From NCBI GenBank assembly GCA_001829005.1, contig MIAG01000009.1:62603-126602 (forward strand): 64,000 nucleotides of DNA, written 5' to 3'. The stretch comes from Sphingobacteriia bacterium RIFOXYC2_FULL_35_18. Lineage in GTDB: Bacteria > Bacteroidota > Bacteroidia > Chitinophagales > Chitinophagaceae. Made by a program: the position numbers and the translations under genes. The notes under the pieces are model-generated. The model did not search any database, was not told the DNA's origin, and saw nothing but the letters and a program-made list of their open reading frames with translations. This document shows, in pieces, positions 1-9,745 of this stretch (position 1 is the first letter of the stretch; every line of letters begins with the position of its first letter).

Positions 1-1304
1 TTTTATTTGCGATTGGTATTCAAGTGTCAGGTCAAACTTATCAACCAACAGCTCAAAATTTAGTTGCAAGAAATAAATTTCAAGATAATCGTTTTGGAAT
101 GTTTGTTCATTGGGGCGTTTCAAGTATGTTAGGGGCCGGAGAATGGGTGATGCAAAATAGAAACGTCAAAGTAAAAGATTATGCACTTTTAAAAGAAACA
201 TTTTATCCAGTTCAATTTAATGCCGCTGAATGGGTAGGTGCTGCAAAATCAGCAGGTATGAAATATATTGTTTTCATCACTAGACATCATGACGGATTTT
301 CTAATTGGGATACAAAACAGAGTGATTGGAAAATAACCAACACTCCTTATGGTAAAGATGTATTAAAGCAATTGGCTGAAGAGTGTAAAAAACAAGGAAT
401 GCAATTGGGATTATACTATTCTACTTTAGATTGGTATAGGGAAGATTATCCGTATACAACAGGCAGAACTGGTCAAGGTACTGGAAGGAAGACCGGTGGG
501 GATTATGCTTCTTATCTGAAGTTTATGAAGGCTCAGTTGACCGAACTCTTAACCAACTATGGAGACATAATGTCTATTTGGTTTGATGGACATTGGGATC
601 AAACCAATCCTGAAGGTTCTAAAGATCGAAGCTCAAGGATTAATTGGAAATACAATGAAATTTATGAGCTCATTCATCAGTTGCAACCTGCTTGCTTAAT
701 AGGTAATAATCATCACTTAGACCCTTTACCAGGGGAAGATTTTCAAATGTTTGAAAAGGATTTACCTGGTCAAAACCATACCGGCTTAAGCTTTCAAAAA
801 CCGTCCGATCAATTGCCTTTAGAAACCTGCGAAACCATGAACAATTCATGGGGATATAATATAACCGACCATGCGCATAAGTCTGTAAAAGAGTTGGTTC
901 ATTATTTAGTGAAAGCAGCATCACTCAATACCAATTTCTTATTGAATGTGGGTCCAATGCCAAATGGTAAAATTCAGTTGGAAAATATCGATTCCCTTCA
1001 ATTATTAGGGAAATGGATGCAGCAATATGCCCCTACTATTCAAGGAACTAGAGGAAATATCATTCCAACGCAAGAATGGGGAGTGCTTACTGCAAAATCA
1101 AAAAACCTATTTGCACATGTACTTAAAAAAGTGAATACCGATTTTATTTTTGTTCCGTATACTGTAGGTAAAGTAAAATCGGCAAAATTATTTTCGAACA
1201 ATATGAATATAACTTTCAAGCAAGTAAATGAAGGCATATTCATTTACTTAAAAAATATTCAGCAAGACCCTATCAATACCATATTTCAGTTAGAATTGGA
1301 ATAG
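1..1304 (+). CDS. Alpha-L-fucosidase, GH29 (5' end outside window)
   Basis: Secreted glycoside hydrolase expected to release L-fucose from glycans in the periplasm or outside the cell. The reading frame is open to the left edge; the first complete codons encode LFAIGIQVSGQTYQ, the end of a signal peptide, so the GTG at 24 is not the true start. GH29 landmarks are GMFVHWG, the RHHDGF motif (H88-H89 counted from the GTG) and a WFDGHWD motif whose Asp188 is the expected catalytic nucleophile. The retained part of about 425 residues covers the whole catalytic barrel plus a short C-terminal beta domain. A NIPSNAP protein follows 39 bp downstream. Family assignment is firm; specificity is inferred. 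Confidence 0.92.
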   Translation, partial: LFAIGIQVSGQTYQPTAQNLVARNKFQDNRFGMFVHWGVSSMLGAGEWVMQNRNVKVKDYALLKETFYPVQFNAAEWVGAAKSAGMKYIVFITRHHDGFSNWDTKQSDWKITNTPYGKDVLKQLAEECKKQGMQLGLYYSTLDWYREDYPYTTGRTGQGTGRKTGGDYASYLKFMKAQLTELLTNYGDIMSIWFDGHWDQTNPEGSKDRSSRINWKYNEIYELIHQLQPACLIGNNHHLDPLPGEDFQMFEKDLPGQNHTGLSFQKPSDQLPLETCETMNNSWGYNITDHAHKSVKELVHYLVKAASLNTNFLLNVGPMPNGKIQLENIDSLQLLGKWMQQYAPTIQGTRGNIIPTQEWGVLTAKSKNLFAHVLKKVNTDFIFVPYTVGKVKSAKLFSNNMNITFKQVNEGIFIYLKNIQQDPINTIFQLELE

Positions 1305-1343
1305 TAACTGATTTATATCGTTTCATAATCTTTAGGCTAATAA

Positions 1344-2078
1344 ATGAAAAAGACATTATTCGCATTATCTATATTCTTAGTAAGCAGTTTACATGCGGCA
1401 CCTTCAATGGAATACTATAAACTTATTGTTTATCATTTTTCTTCTAATGAACAAGAGAAAAAGCTGGATAATTTTATTGCTAATCAATTCATTCCAGCTT
1501 TGCATTTGAAAGGATTTAAACAGGTTGGTGTATTTAAACCAATCGCCAATGATACTGCGAATGATAAGCAAATCGTACTCTTAATTAACGGGGCAAATCT
1601 GAATAGGTTAATTGAACCTATTCAATGGAATATAAAGGAAGGGACTGCATTTAATGAGCCACTATACAAAAGATATGAGCAAATTTTGTTGCGTGCATTC
1701 AAGGATATGCCCTTAATGAAAATACCTAACGACGCGTCAAAAAAAGTGGAAAGAATTTATGAGCTAAGGAATTACGAAAGCCCAACAGAAGAAAAGTATT
1801 TGAATAAAGTACATATGTTCAATGAAGGGGGTGAAATTAAACTATTTAATGAACTTCAATTTAATGCGGTATTTTATGCAGATGTGTTGTTCGGATCTAC
1901 AATGCCTAATTTAATGTATATGACAAGTTTTGACAATATTGATAGTAGAAACGAGCATTGGAAAGCATTTGGAGCTTCCAAAACCTGGAAGGAATTAGTA
2001 GCAATGCCCTTTTATCAAAATAATATGTCGGCCTTATATAGTCAGCTTATGCGATCGACCCCTTATTCTGATTATTAA
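1344..2078 (+). CDS. Secreted NIPSNAP-domain protein
   Basis: 244 residues with a clear signal peptide (MKKTLFALSIFLVSSLHA). The mature part looks like two related halves, the second opening with VERIYELRNYESPTEEKYLNKV and ending in the LMYMTSFDNIDSRNEHWKAF segment typical of NIPSNAP proteins (ferredoxin-like dimeric alpha/beta barrel). Biochemical role is unknown; in Bacteroidota such proteins often sit beside sugar-catabolic genes, in line with the fucosidase upstream. A TAATTTTG box overlaps its stop codon and may serve the next gene. Start is the only ATG giving a full signal peptide. Confidence 0.8.
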   Translation: MKKTLFALSIFLVSSLHAAPSMEYYKLIVYHFSSNEQEKKLDNFIANQFIPALHLKGFKQVGVFKPIANDTANDKQIVLLINGANLNRLIEPIQWNIKEGTAFNEPLYKRYEQILLRAFKDMPLMKIPNDASKKVERIYELRNYESPTEEKYLNKVHMFNEGGEIKLFNELQFNAVFYADVLFGSTMPNLMYMTSFDNIDSRNEHWKAFGASKTWKELVAMPFYQNNMSALYSQLMRSTPYSDY

Positions 2079-2099
2079 TTTTGTTGTACCTTTAGTTTA

Positions 2100-2486
2100 T
2101 TGAGAAAAAGAATAGCCATATTATTTTTAAGTATATATCTCTGCTCTACTACAGAAGCACATGAATTACTAAAAATTCCAGTGGTATTTCAACATTTTAT
2201 TGAACACCAACAAGAAGACCCACAAATTTCAGCCATTGATTTTTTGCAAATCCATTATATGCAAGGAAATGTAAAAGACAAGGATTATGAAAGGGATATG
2301 CAACTTCCTTTTAAAACTGCTGGGGAATTTTTTGCATCATCCGCCACTCCGTTTGTTCCTTTGAATGCACAAATTGATATTCAATATCCAGATCAGGACA
2401 TTCTTATTAATTGGTCTTTGCATCAACCTGCATATATTTTTTCTGCTTATCAGGTAAATATCTGGCAGCCTCCCAAAATGGCCTAG
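2100..2486 (+). CDS. Small secreted protein of unknown function, TTG start
   Basis: 128 residues with a signal peptide (MRKRIAILFLSIYLCSTTEA, cleavage before HELLKI). No domain recognised. The mature part is acidic and aromatic-rich (IQYPDQDILINWSLHQPAYIF), suggesting a soluble periplasmic beta protein. The only start that keeps the signal peptide is TTG at 2100; there is no ATG or GTG alternative. It lies 21 bp after the NIPSNAP gene and 72 bp before the metal-efflux pump, so it may be a periplasmic accessory of that operon. This is inference from position only. Confidence 0.65.
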   Translation: MRKRIAILFLSIYLCSTTEAHELLKIPVVFQHFIEHQQEDPQISAIDFLQIHYMQGNVKDKDYERDMQLPFKTAGEFFASSATPFVPLNAQIDIQYPDQDILINWSLHQPAYIFSAYQVNIWQPPKMA

Positions 2487-2558
2487 TTTAAAGCCTATTA
2501 AGAATTAGGGTCTTGCACAAGCGGCAGTCCCAATCAACTTATAATTAATTCAACTAAA

Positions 2559-5500
2559 ATGCTGACAAAAATTATTGAGTTTTCCGTAAGGAATAAACTC
2601 ATTATTGGGCTATTTGTAATTGCCCTAATAGGTTATGGAGCCTATAACATAACTAAACTTCCCATTGATGCTGTTCCCGATATTACCAATAACCAAGTTC
2701 AAGTTATTACGGTAGCGCCTTCCTTTGGTGCAACAGATATAGAGCGTTTGGTAACTTTTCCTATTGAACAGGCTAATAATAATATATCTGGGTTATTAGA
2801 AATAAGAAGTTTTTCCAGATTTGGATTGTCGTTGGTTACCATTGTGTTCAATGATGAAACCGATATTTATTGGGCAAGACAACAAGTGGCTGAACGATTG
2901 TTACAAGTGCAGTCACAAATTCCTGCTGGTATTGGAACACCTCAATTAGGGCCTGTTTCAACTGGTTTAGGAGAAATTTACCAGTATGTGGTAAGACCCG
3001 AAAAGGGATATGAAAATAAGTATGATGTTACCGAACTAAGAACCATGCAAGATTGGATAGTGCGGAGACAGTTATTGGGTGTGAAAGGAGTAGCTGAGGT
3101 AAGCAGTTTTGGGGGTAAGTTAAAACAGTATTCTGTTGAAGTAGATCCTTCTAAATTATTGAGTTATAATTTAAGTATTGGAGATATTTTTACTGCTTTA
3201 GAAACCAATAACCAAAATACTGGTGGCGCTTATATTGAAAAAGGTCCTACAGTTTTATTTATCCGAACAGAAGGGCTATTAGGTAATATTGAAGACATTC
3301 AAAATATAGCTATTAAAAGAACTACAGGCGGAACGCCTTTATTTATTAGAGATGTAGCAGAAGTAAAAATTGGTCATGCTACTCGTTATGGTGCCATGAC
3401 GTATAATGACAAAGGAGAAGTTGCAGGCGCAGTAGTCATGATGCTAAAAGGAGCCAATAGCAATGATGTAATTAAGCAAGTAAAAGAACGTATTGTTCAA
3501 ATACAAAAGTCTTTACCAAAAGGAGTAGTAATTGAACCATTTTTAGACAGAACTAAAATGGTTAATAATGCAATTGGCACTGTAGAGAAAAATTTATTGG
3601 AAGGAGCACTAATTGTAGTTTTTGTATTGGTGGTTTTTTTAGGAAACTTAAGAGCAGGATTAATTGTTGCATCTGTTATTCCACTGGCAATGTTGTTTGC
3701 CATTATTATGATGAACTTGTTTGGAGTTAGTGGAAACCTAATGAGTTTAGGTGCACTAGATTTTGGACTTATAGTGGATGGAGCAGTTATTATAGTTGAA
3801 GCTGTAATGCATCAATTAAGCCATAGTAAAAAGTTTAGTGTAGTCAACAGACTAACGCAGGGCCAAATGGATAAGGAAGTGAATCATTCGGCCAGCAAAA
3901 TGATGAATAGTGCGGTGTTTGGACAAATCATCATTTTAGTAGTGTACTTGCCCATTTTTACTTTACAAGGTATAGAAGGTAAAATGTTTAAGCCAATGGC
4001 ACAAACGGTAGCATTTGCATTATTAGGGGCATTTATACTTTCCCTCACTTATATCCCAATGATGAGTGCAGTATTTTTGAGTAAAAAAATAGCCCATCAG
4101 CCAACATGGTCAGACCGTATTATGGCCAAGTTAGAAGCTAGTTATAAAAAGGCCTTAGAGTATATTTTGCACTTCCCCAAAATGGTATTGGGTTTTGTGA
4201 TTGGATTATTCATAATTGCTTTAATTATCTTAGGTAGACTGGGCGGAGAATTTATACCTGCATTAGAGGAAGGAGATTTTGCAATAGATACCCGTGTATT
4301 AACTGGTAGTAACTTAACAACAACGGTGGAGAGTACCCAAAAAGCTGCATCCCTATTATTAAAAGAATATCCAGAGATTGAAAAGATTGTAACTAAAATA
4401 GGAAGTGGAGAAGTGCCAACTGATCCAATGCCCATGGAAGCAAGTGATTTGATGGTTATTCTAAAACCAAAAGAGGAATGGACTTCAGCTAAAACTTTTA
4501 ATGAATTAGCCGATAAAATGGGAGCAACAATGGCTGCTGTTCCAGGAATCACTACAGGGTTCCAGTTTCCTGTTCAAATGAGATTTAACGAATTGATGAC
4601 AGGTGCAAGACAAGATGTAGTCTGTAAAATTTTTGGAGAAAATTTAGACACTTTGGCCGCATATGCAGCTAGTATAGGTAAAATTGCAGGAACCGTAGAT
4701 GGTGCAAAAAGTATTTATGTTGAAGCTGTAACGGGGATGCCGCAAATTTTAATTGAATACAATAGAAGTACCATTGCACAATACAATTTAAATGTGCAAG
4801 ACATCAACAAAGTGGTTAATGCGGCATTTGCAGGACAAAGTAGTGGATTGCTATTTGAAGGAGAGAAGCGATTTGATTTAGTAGTTCGTATTAAAGGTGA
4901 AATGAAAAAAGACCTAAAAGACATTCAGCAATTATTGATTCCAACTCCATCAGGTATTCAAGTGCCCCTTTCGCAGTTGGCAACAGTGGAGATTAAAGAT
5001 GGTCCTAATCAAATACAAAGAGAAGATGCCAAACGTAGAATTGTAATAGGCTTTAATGTAAGGGGTAGGGATGTTGAAACAATTGTAAAAGAGTTGCAGC
5101 AAAAAATAGAAAAACAAGTAAAGTTTCCTGTAGGTTATTATATCACTTATGGAGGTGCTTTTGAAAATTTAAATGCAGCAAAAGCCAGACTAATGATTGC
5201 AGTTCCAGTTTCATTGCTGCTCATTTTTTTATTACTCTATTTCGCCTTTAATTCAATTAAACATGGATTGCTTATTTATTCTGCAATTCCTTTATCTGCA
5301 ATAGGGGGGATCTTTTTCTTAGCATTGAGAGATATGCCTTTTAGCATTAGTGCTGGGGTAGGTTTTATTGCTTTATTTGGAGTTGCTGTATTAAATGGAA
5401 TAGTACTTATTGCCGAATTTAACCGACTTAAAAATGATGGGATGGATAATTTAAGAACCATTGTACTCACTGGTACCAGCTTAAGATTAAGACCAGTATT

Positions 5501-6932
5501 AATGACTGCTTTTGTAGCATCGCTCGGTTTTCTTCCAATGGCATTGAGTAATGGAGCCGGTGCCGAAGTTCAGCGACCTTTAGCTACAGTAGTGATTGGG
5601 GGATTAATGATTGCAACTTTTCTAACATTATTTGTATTACCTGTTTTATATATGATGTTCGAAAAAGGATTTAATGCCAGTTTACCCATTAATAAAGGAG
5701 TAGCCATATTGTTGGGTTGTTTATTTGTGGGATCTGTTGCAATAGCGCAACCCCATAGCGTGCGATTATATAGCGCTCAACCCATTTCTGTGCAATCTGC
5801 GGTTGACTCTGCTTTAAAAAATAATTTGCTGGTGAAAAATGAGCAGTTAAAAATGCAGTATCAACAAATGCTAATTGGGACTGCAGGCAACTTACCAAAG
5901 ACCGCATTTATTGGTGAGATTGGACAAATCAATAGTATTTATTCTGATACTAGATTGGGTATTAGCCAAACCACTGCTTTCCCTACTGTATATAAAAGAG
6001 AACGAACCTTATTGGAAGCAGAATTCAAGAATAGTGTGTTGAATATTGCTATTCAAGAAGCCCTATTAAAAAAGCAGGTACAACAAGTGTATTATCATAT
6101 GGTGTACTTGCAAAAGAAAAAAGAACTCTTGCTTTTTGCAGATAGTTTGTATGCTGCATTTTACCAAAAAGCAGCTTTGAGATTAAAAACAGGGGAGTCT
6201 AATATTTTAGAAAAAACAAGTGCAGAAACCTTGTTGGGTCAAATTAAAATACAAATACAGCAGCTTGAGCAAGATGCATCCATAGTGCAATTGCAATTTC
6301 AACTCTTATTAAATACACAGCACAATTATATGCCAGAAACAGGCAGAGGCCCTTTATCCCCTGCTTCCTTATTAGACACAGCATTGTTGCGTAATCACCC
6401 TATTTTGCAAAGTATGCTACAGCAACAATCTATTGCTTTGGCAAATACCGAAGTAGAAAAAAGTAAGTTATTGCCCGATTTATCTTTAGGTATTTTGAAT
6501 GGAAGTATCAGAGGGGTAGGTGCCGACAATATTTTTTATAGTGGTAAAAGATTTAATTCGGTTCAAGTAGGCATGGGAATTCCTTTATTTACTAAGGCAC
6601 AAAAAGCTAGAATAAATAGTGCAGTATTGTCCGAAAAAATGGCTGAGTCAAAATTCCAGCAAGTAAAGCAGCAGTTAACTACTGAATACCAAACGGCTAT
6701 TGCCCAGTATGCTAAATATTTAGCAACAGTTCAATACTTAGAGAAAACCGGATTAAAAAATGCACAAGTGATAACAGAAACAGCAAACAAACAATTATCT
6801 GCTGGATTAATCAATTATTTAGAGTGGGTACAATTAATTAATCAGGCAACCAGTGTGAGAAATGATTACACAGAAGCTGTTAGAAATTTAAACGAATCAA
6901 TCATACAATTAACCTATTATATTCAACAATAA
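2559..6932 (+). CDS. CzcA/CusA-type heavy-metal RND pump fused to a TolC-like channel
   Basis: 1457 residues, against about 1040 for a normal CzcA. Residues 1-1040 are a complete HME-RND pump: N-terminal membrane helix, DAVPDITNNQVQV region, the TM4 stretch DFGLIVDGAVIIVE (D401, D407, E414) and the second membrane bundle ending VLPVLYMMFEKGF. Residues 1048-1063 are a second hydrophobic stretch ending SVAIA before Gln1064, like a signal peptide with its cleavage site. Residues from about 1064 to 1457 are an outer-membrane efflux protein of the TolC/CzcC family (long coiled-coil helices, two repeats). Such fusions occur in Bacteroidota. Function: proton-driven export of divalent or monovalent heavy metals. 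The adaptor starts 5 bp downstream. Confidence 0.93.
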   Translation: MLTKIIEFSVRNKLIIGLFVIALIGYGAYNITKLPIDAVPDITNNQVQVITVAPSFGATDIERLVTFPIEQANNNISGLLEIRSFSRFGLSLVTIVFNDETDIYWARQQVAERLLQVQSQIPAGIGTPQLGPVSTGLGEIYQYVVRPEKGYENKYDVTELRTMQDWIVRRQLLGVKGVAEVSSFGGKLKQYSVEVDPSKLLSYNLSIGDIFTALETNNQNTGGAYIEKGPTVLFIRTEGLLGNIEDIQNIAIKRTTGGTPLFIRDVAEVKIGHATRYGAMTYNDKGEVAGAVVMMLKGANSNDVIKQVKERIVQIQKSLPKGVVIEPFLDRTKMVNNAIGTVEKNLLEGALIVVFVLVVFLGNLRAGLIVASVIPLAMLFAIIMMNLFGVSGNLMSLGALDFGLIVDGAVIIVEAVMHQLSHSKKFSVVNRLTQGQMDKEVNHSASKMMNSAVFGQIIILVVYLPIFTLQGIEGKMFKPMAQTVAFALLGAFILSLTYIPMMSAVFLSKKIAHQPTWSDRIMAKLEASYKKALEYILHFPKMVLGFVIGLFIIALIILGRLGGEFIPALEEGDFAIDTRVLTGSNLTTTVESTQKAASLLLKEYPEIEKIVTKIGSGEVPTDPMPMEASDLMVILKPKEEWTSAKTFNELADKMGATMAAVPGITTGFQFPVQMRFNELMTGARQDVVCKIFGENLDTLAAYAASIGKIAGTVDGAKSIYVEAVTGMPQILIEYNRSTIAQYNLNVQDINKVVNAAFAGQSSGLLFEGEKRFDLVVRIKGEMKKDLKDIQQLLIPTPSGIQVPLSQLATVEIKDGPNQIQREDAKRRIVIGFNVRGRDVETIVKELQQKIEKQVKFPVGYYITYGGAFENLNAAKARLMIAVPVSLLLIFLLLYFAFNSIKHGLLIYSAIPLSAIGGIFFLALRDMPFSISAGVGFIALFGVAVLNGIVLIAEFNRLKNDGMDNLRTIVLTGTSLRLRPVLMTAFVASLGFLPMALSNGAGAEVQRPLATVVIGGLMIATFLTLFVLPVLYMMFEKGFNASLPINKGVAILLGCLFVGSVAIAQPHSVRLYSAQPISVQSAVDSALKNNLLVKNEQLKMQYQQMLIGTAGNLPKTAFIGEIGQINSIYSDTRLGISQTTAFPTVYKRERTLLEAEFKNSVLNIAIQEALLKKQVQQVYYHMVYLQKKKELLLFADSLYAAFYQKAALRLKTGESNILEKTSAETLLGQIKIQIQQLEQDASIVQLQFQLLLNTQHNYMPETGRGPLSPASLLDTALLRNHPILQSMLQQQSIALANTEVEKSKLLPDLSLGILNGSIRGVGADNIFYSGKRFNSVQVGMGIPLFTKAQKARINSAVLSEKMAESKFQQVKQQLTTEYQTAIAQYAKYLATVQYLEKTGLKNAQVITETANKQLSAGLINYLEWVQLINQATSVRNDYTEAVRNLNESIIQLTYYIQQ

Positions 6933-6937
6933 GAATT

Positions 6938-8062
6938 ATGAAAACCTATTTATATATATTATTTAGCGGCTTATTTTTATTAGCCTGTTCTAATAAGAAT
7001 CAGTCAGAAACAGCCGTTGCAGAAACTTCTGTTGCAGATACATTGGTATTAACGAATGAGCAATTTAAAAATGCAACCTTAGAAGTAGGACAGATGCTAG
7101 AAGTAGAAATGGCTTCACTAATGAAAGTGAATGGGAAAGTAGATGTACCTCCGCAGAATATGGTTTCTATAAGTGTTCCTTTAGGGGGATATTTAAAAAC
7201 AAGTAAGTTATTGCCTGGTATGCATGTGAACAAAGGAGAAATAGTAGCTGAGATGGAAGACCAACAATACATTCAATTGCAACAAGACTTCTTAATGGCC
7301 AAAGTAAAACAGCTGATGTTAGAAAAAGAATTTGCTAGACAAAAAGAATTAAATGCAAGTCAAGCAACCAGTGATAAAATGTTGCAACAAGCGGAGTCTG
7401 ATTATAAAACACAAAAAATTTTGGTTTCCGCTTTAGCACAAAAATTACAGTTAGTAGGAATTAATCCAAATAGTTTAAACGAGAACAATATCAGCAAGAG
7501 TGTCAATATTTATTCCCCAATTGATGGGTATGTAACTAAAGTAAATGTAAATATTGGTAAATATATTTCTCCAACAGAAATCATGTTTGAATTGGTAAAT
7601 CCTACCGATATCCATTTGGCTTTAAAAATATTTGAGAAAGATGTATCAAAATTATTCATAGGACAACCCCTTATAGCGTATACCAATAATAATCCTGATA
7701 AGAAATATGACTGCGAGGTTTTGCTCATTGGTAAAGATTTGAATGCAGAGGGCTATACCGACGTTCATTGTCATTTTGAAACCTATGATAAAGTGTTAAT
7801 TCCAGGTACATACATGAATGCGCAAATTAAAGTGAAAAATAGAAAGGCTATCACCCTACCCGCAGACGCAGTAGTGAGATATGAAGGAAAGCAATTTGTA
7901 TTTAAAGAGTTGGCAAAGCAAAAATTTATTTTAACTGAAGTAAATATTGGAGAAACAGAAAATGGGTTAACAGAAATTATTATTGCGGAAAAAGATATAG
8001 CTAACTATGTAACCAAAGGCGCTTACACTTTGTTAATGATGCTCAAGAATGAAGCAGAGTAA
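6938..8062 (+). CDS. RND efflux periplasmic adaptor lipoprotein (CzcB/CusB type)
   Basis: 374 residues. Lipobox LLAC with Cys17, so anchored in a membrane. Order: lipoyl/barrel-sandwich part (NMVSISVPLGGYLKTSKLLPGMHVNKGEIVAEME), a helical hairpin of about 90 residues, the second half of the lipoyl domain (IYSPIDGYVTKVNVNIGKYISPTEIMFELV), then a beta-barrel and membrane-proximal domain. It should bridge the RND pump and its outer-membrane channel. It follows the pump by 5 bp and must be cotranscribed. No His-rich or Met-rich metal-binding tail is evident, so metal specificity cannot be read. Confidence 0.9.
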   Translation: MKTYLYILFSGLFLLACSNKNQSETAVAETSVADTLVLTNEQFKNATLEVGQMLEVEMASLMKVNGKVDVPPQNMVSISVPLGGYLKTSKLLPGMHVNKGEIVAEMEDQQYIQLQQDFLMAKVKQLMLEKEFARQKELNASQATSDKMLQQAESDYKTQKILVSALAQKLQLVGINPNSLNENNISKSVNIYSPIDGYVTKVNVNIGKYISPTEIMFELVNPTDIHLALKIFEKDVSKLFIGQPLIAYTNNNPDKKYDCEVLLIGKDLNAEGYTDVHCHFETYDKVLIPGTYMNAQIKVKNRKAITLPADAVVRYEGKQFVFKELAKQKFILTEVNIGETENGLTEIIIAEKDIANYVTKGAYTLLMMLKNEAE

Positions 8063-8089
8063 TTAACTTGCGGATAATTAGCCAACATT

Positions 8090-9628
8090 ATGTTTTATAG
8101 TAAAGGTATATTTAAGGGGATTTTAGTCGCGCTTTTATTGGTTTTAACTACTAATGCGATGTCGCAAAGTTTAGACCAGCTGGTAAAGCGTGCGTTAGAG
8201 CGAATGGCAACTAAAAATTATCAAGGGGCTATTGAAGATTTTACCCTTGCCTTAGAGGAAACCCCTGATGATGTTAATTTGTTTTTGAACCGATCGATCG
8301 CAAAACGCGAATTAAAAAATTATGCTGGGGCAATAGAAGATATTGGCTTTGCTTTAGAAGTTACCCCTGCAGACCCCAATTTATTCTTTAGTAGGGCTTT
8401 TATTAAAGGACTTTCAGGTGACGCAGCAGGCGCAATTGAAGACTATAACAGAGCAATCAAAATTGGACCCGCTAATGCCAATATGTATTTCAATAGGGGA
8501 ATCGAAAAAGAGCACTTAAATAATTTGCAAGGCGCTATTCTTGATTATGATAAAGCTTTGACATTGAACCCTAAATATGGGGATGTCTATTTTAACCGAG
8601 GGGTAATAAAAGCTAAACTTAATAATCATAAAGCTGCATTATTAGATTTTAATAAAGCCATTCAAATTGAACCAGCTGCGGATTTCTATTTTAGTAGAGC
8701 TATTTCTAAAGTTGCGCTGAATGATCACAAAAATGCATTGGAAGATTATAATAATGTGATTGCATTAGATTCTAACGTAGAAAATGCTTTTTTTAATAGG
8801 GCACTTTGTAAAATGAAATTAAATGATTTTGCAGGGGCTTTACCCGATTTGGATATTGCTTTAGAAGACAATCAATCTAGTGCAGATATTTATTTTAATA
8901 GAGGAGTGGCATTGCGAAGTTTGCAACAGTTTAAAGAAGCAAAAGAAGATTTTGACAGGGCAATTGTTTTGAATCCGACCAATGGAGATCTTTTTGTAAA
9001 TAGAGGATTAATTCATTTAGAATTAGCCGATACTGCTGCTGCTATTGATGATTTCTCGAGTGCTATTGAATTAAATAAAAAGAATGTAGGGGCTTATTTT
9101 AATAGGGGTATACAATATGAAAAGTCAGGTGATTTTGAAGCTGCTTTAGAAGATTACAACAGTGCCTTAAAATTAGATCCCCAATACGGAGATATCTATT
9201 TTAATAGAGGGGTAGTTAAAGCAGCATTAGGAGATAAAAAAGGGGCATTAGCCGATTATAATACCTGCATAAGATTAAAACCCAAAAATGCAGGCGCTTG
9301 GTATAATCGTGGATTATCAAAATATGCAGCCAAAGACTATTTAGGTGCTATTGCCGATTTTAATAAAGTGATTCTTTTAGACCCTGAAATGCCCAATATC
9401 TTCTTTAATAGGGGAATTGCAAAAGGACAGCTAAAACAATATGCCGCTGCATTAGCCGATTACGATAAAGCCATTGAGCAAGACTCTGGGAACGGTGATA
9501 TTTTTTTAAACAGGGGAATTGTAAAAGTGATTTTAAAGCAAGCTGCGGGCGGATGTACCGATTTGCAAAAAGCAGCCGCATTAGGCAATGTAACAGCGGT
9601 GTTAGAAATGGAGAAGTCTTGCAAGTAG
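8090..9628 (+). CDS. Secreted TPR protein with about 14 tandem repeats
   Basis: 512 residues with signal peptide (ending NAMSQ). Almost the whole mature protein consists of 34-residue TPR units with the pattern YFNRG-x-xK-x2L-x-D-x2GAL-x-DYxxAIxLxP; I count about 14, from residue 30 to 490. The C-terminus breaks the pattern with a GGCTDLQKAAALGN...EKSCK tail containing two cysteines. A related tail (GSCADF...KQSCK) ends the TPR protein at 45937-46863. Likely a periplasmic protein-protein interaction scaffold; partner unknown. It starts 27 bp after the efflux adaptor, so readthrough is possible. Confidence 0.85.
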   Translation: MFYSKGIFKGILVALLLVLTTNAMSQSLDQLVKRALERMATKNYQGAIEDFTLALEETPDDVNLFLNRSIAKRELKNYAGAIEDIGFALEVTPADPNLFFSRAFIKGLSGDAAGAIEDYNRAIKIGPANANMYFNRGIEKEHLNNLQGAILDYDKALTLNPKYGDVYFNRGVIKAKLNNHKAALLDFNKAIQIEPAADFYFSRAISKVALNDHKNALEDYNNVIALDSNVENAFFNRALCKMKLNDFAGALPDLDIALEDNQSSADIYFNRGVALRSLQQFKEAKEDFDRAIVLNPTNGDLFVNRGLIHLELADTAAAIDDFSSAIELNKKNVGAYFNRGIQYEKSGDFEAALEDYNSALKLDPQYGDIYFNRGVVKAALGDKKGALADYNTCIRLKPKNAGAWYNRGLSKYAAKDYLGAIADFNKVILLDPEMPNIFFNRGIAKGQLKQYAAALADYDKAIEQDSGNGDIFLNRGIVKVILKQAAGGCTDLQKAAALGNVTAVLEMEKSCK

Positions 9629-9745
9629 TACCGTTTGTTTAATCAATATACCATTAACATATAAAAAACTTTATTTTTTTGCCAAACCTGTAATATTGGT
9701 ATAAATTTTAATACTTATAAGTCAAATTATTTAAAATAAACTTTT

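Noticed and set aside
2487..2558. Riboswitch or metal-regulator site in the gap before the efflux pump
   Set aside because: The 72-bp gap has no clear conserved riboswitch core and no strong palindrome.
4142..4552. 136-codon open frame on the minus strand
   Set aside because: Antisense to the conserved RND pump domain; no start context or family resemblance.
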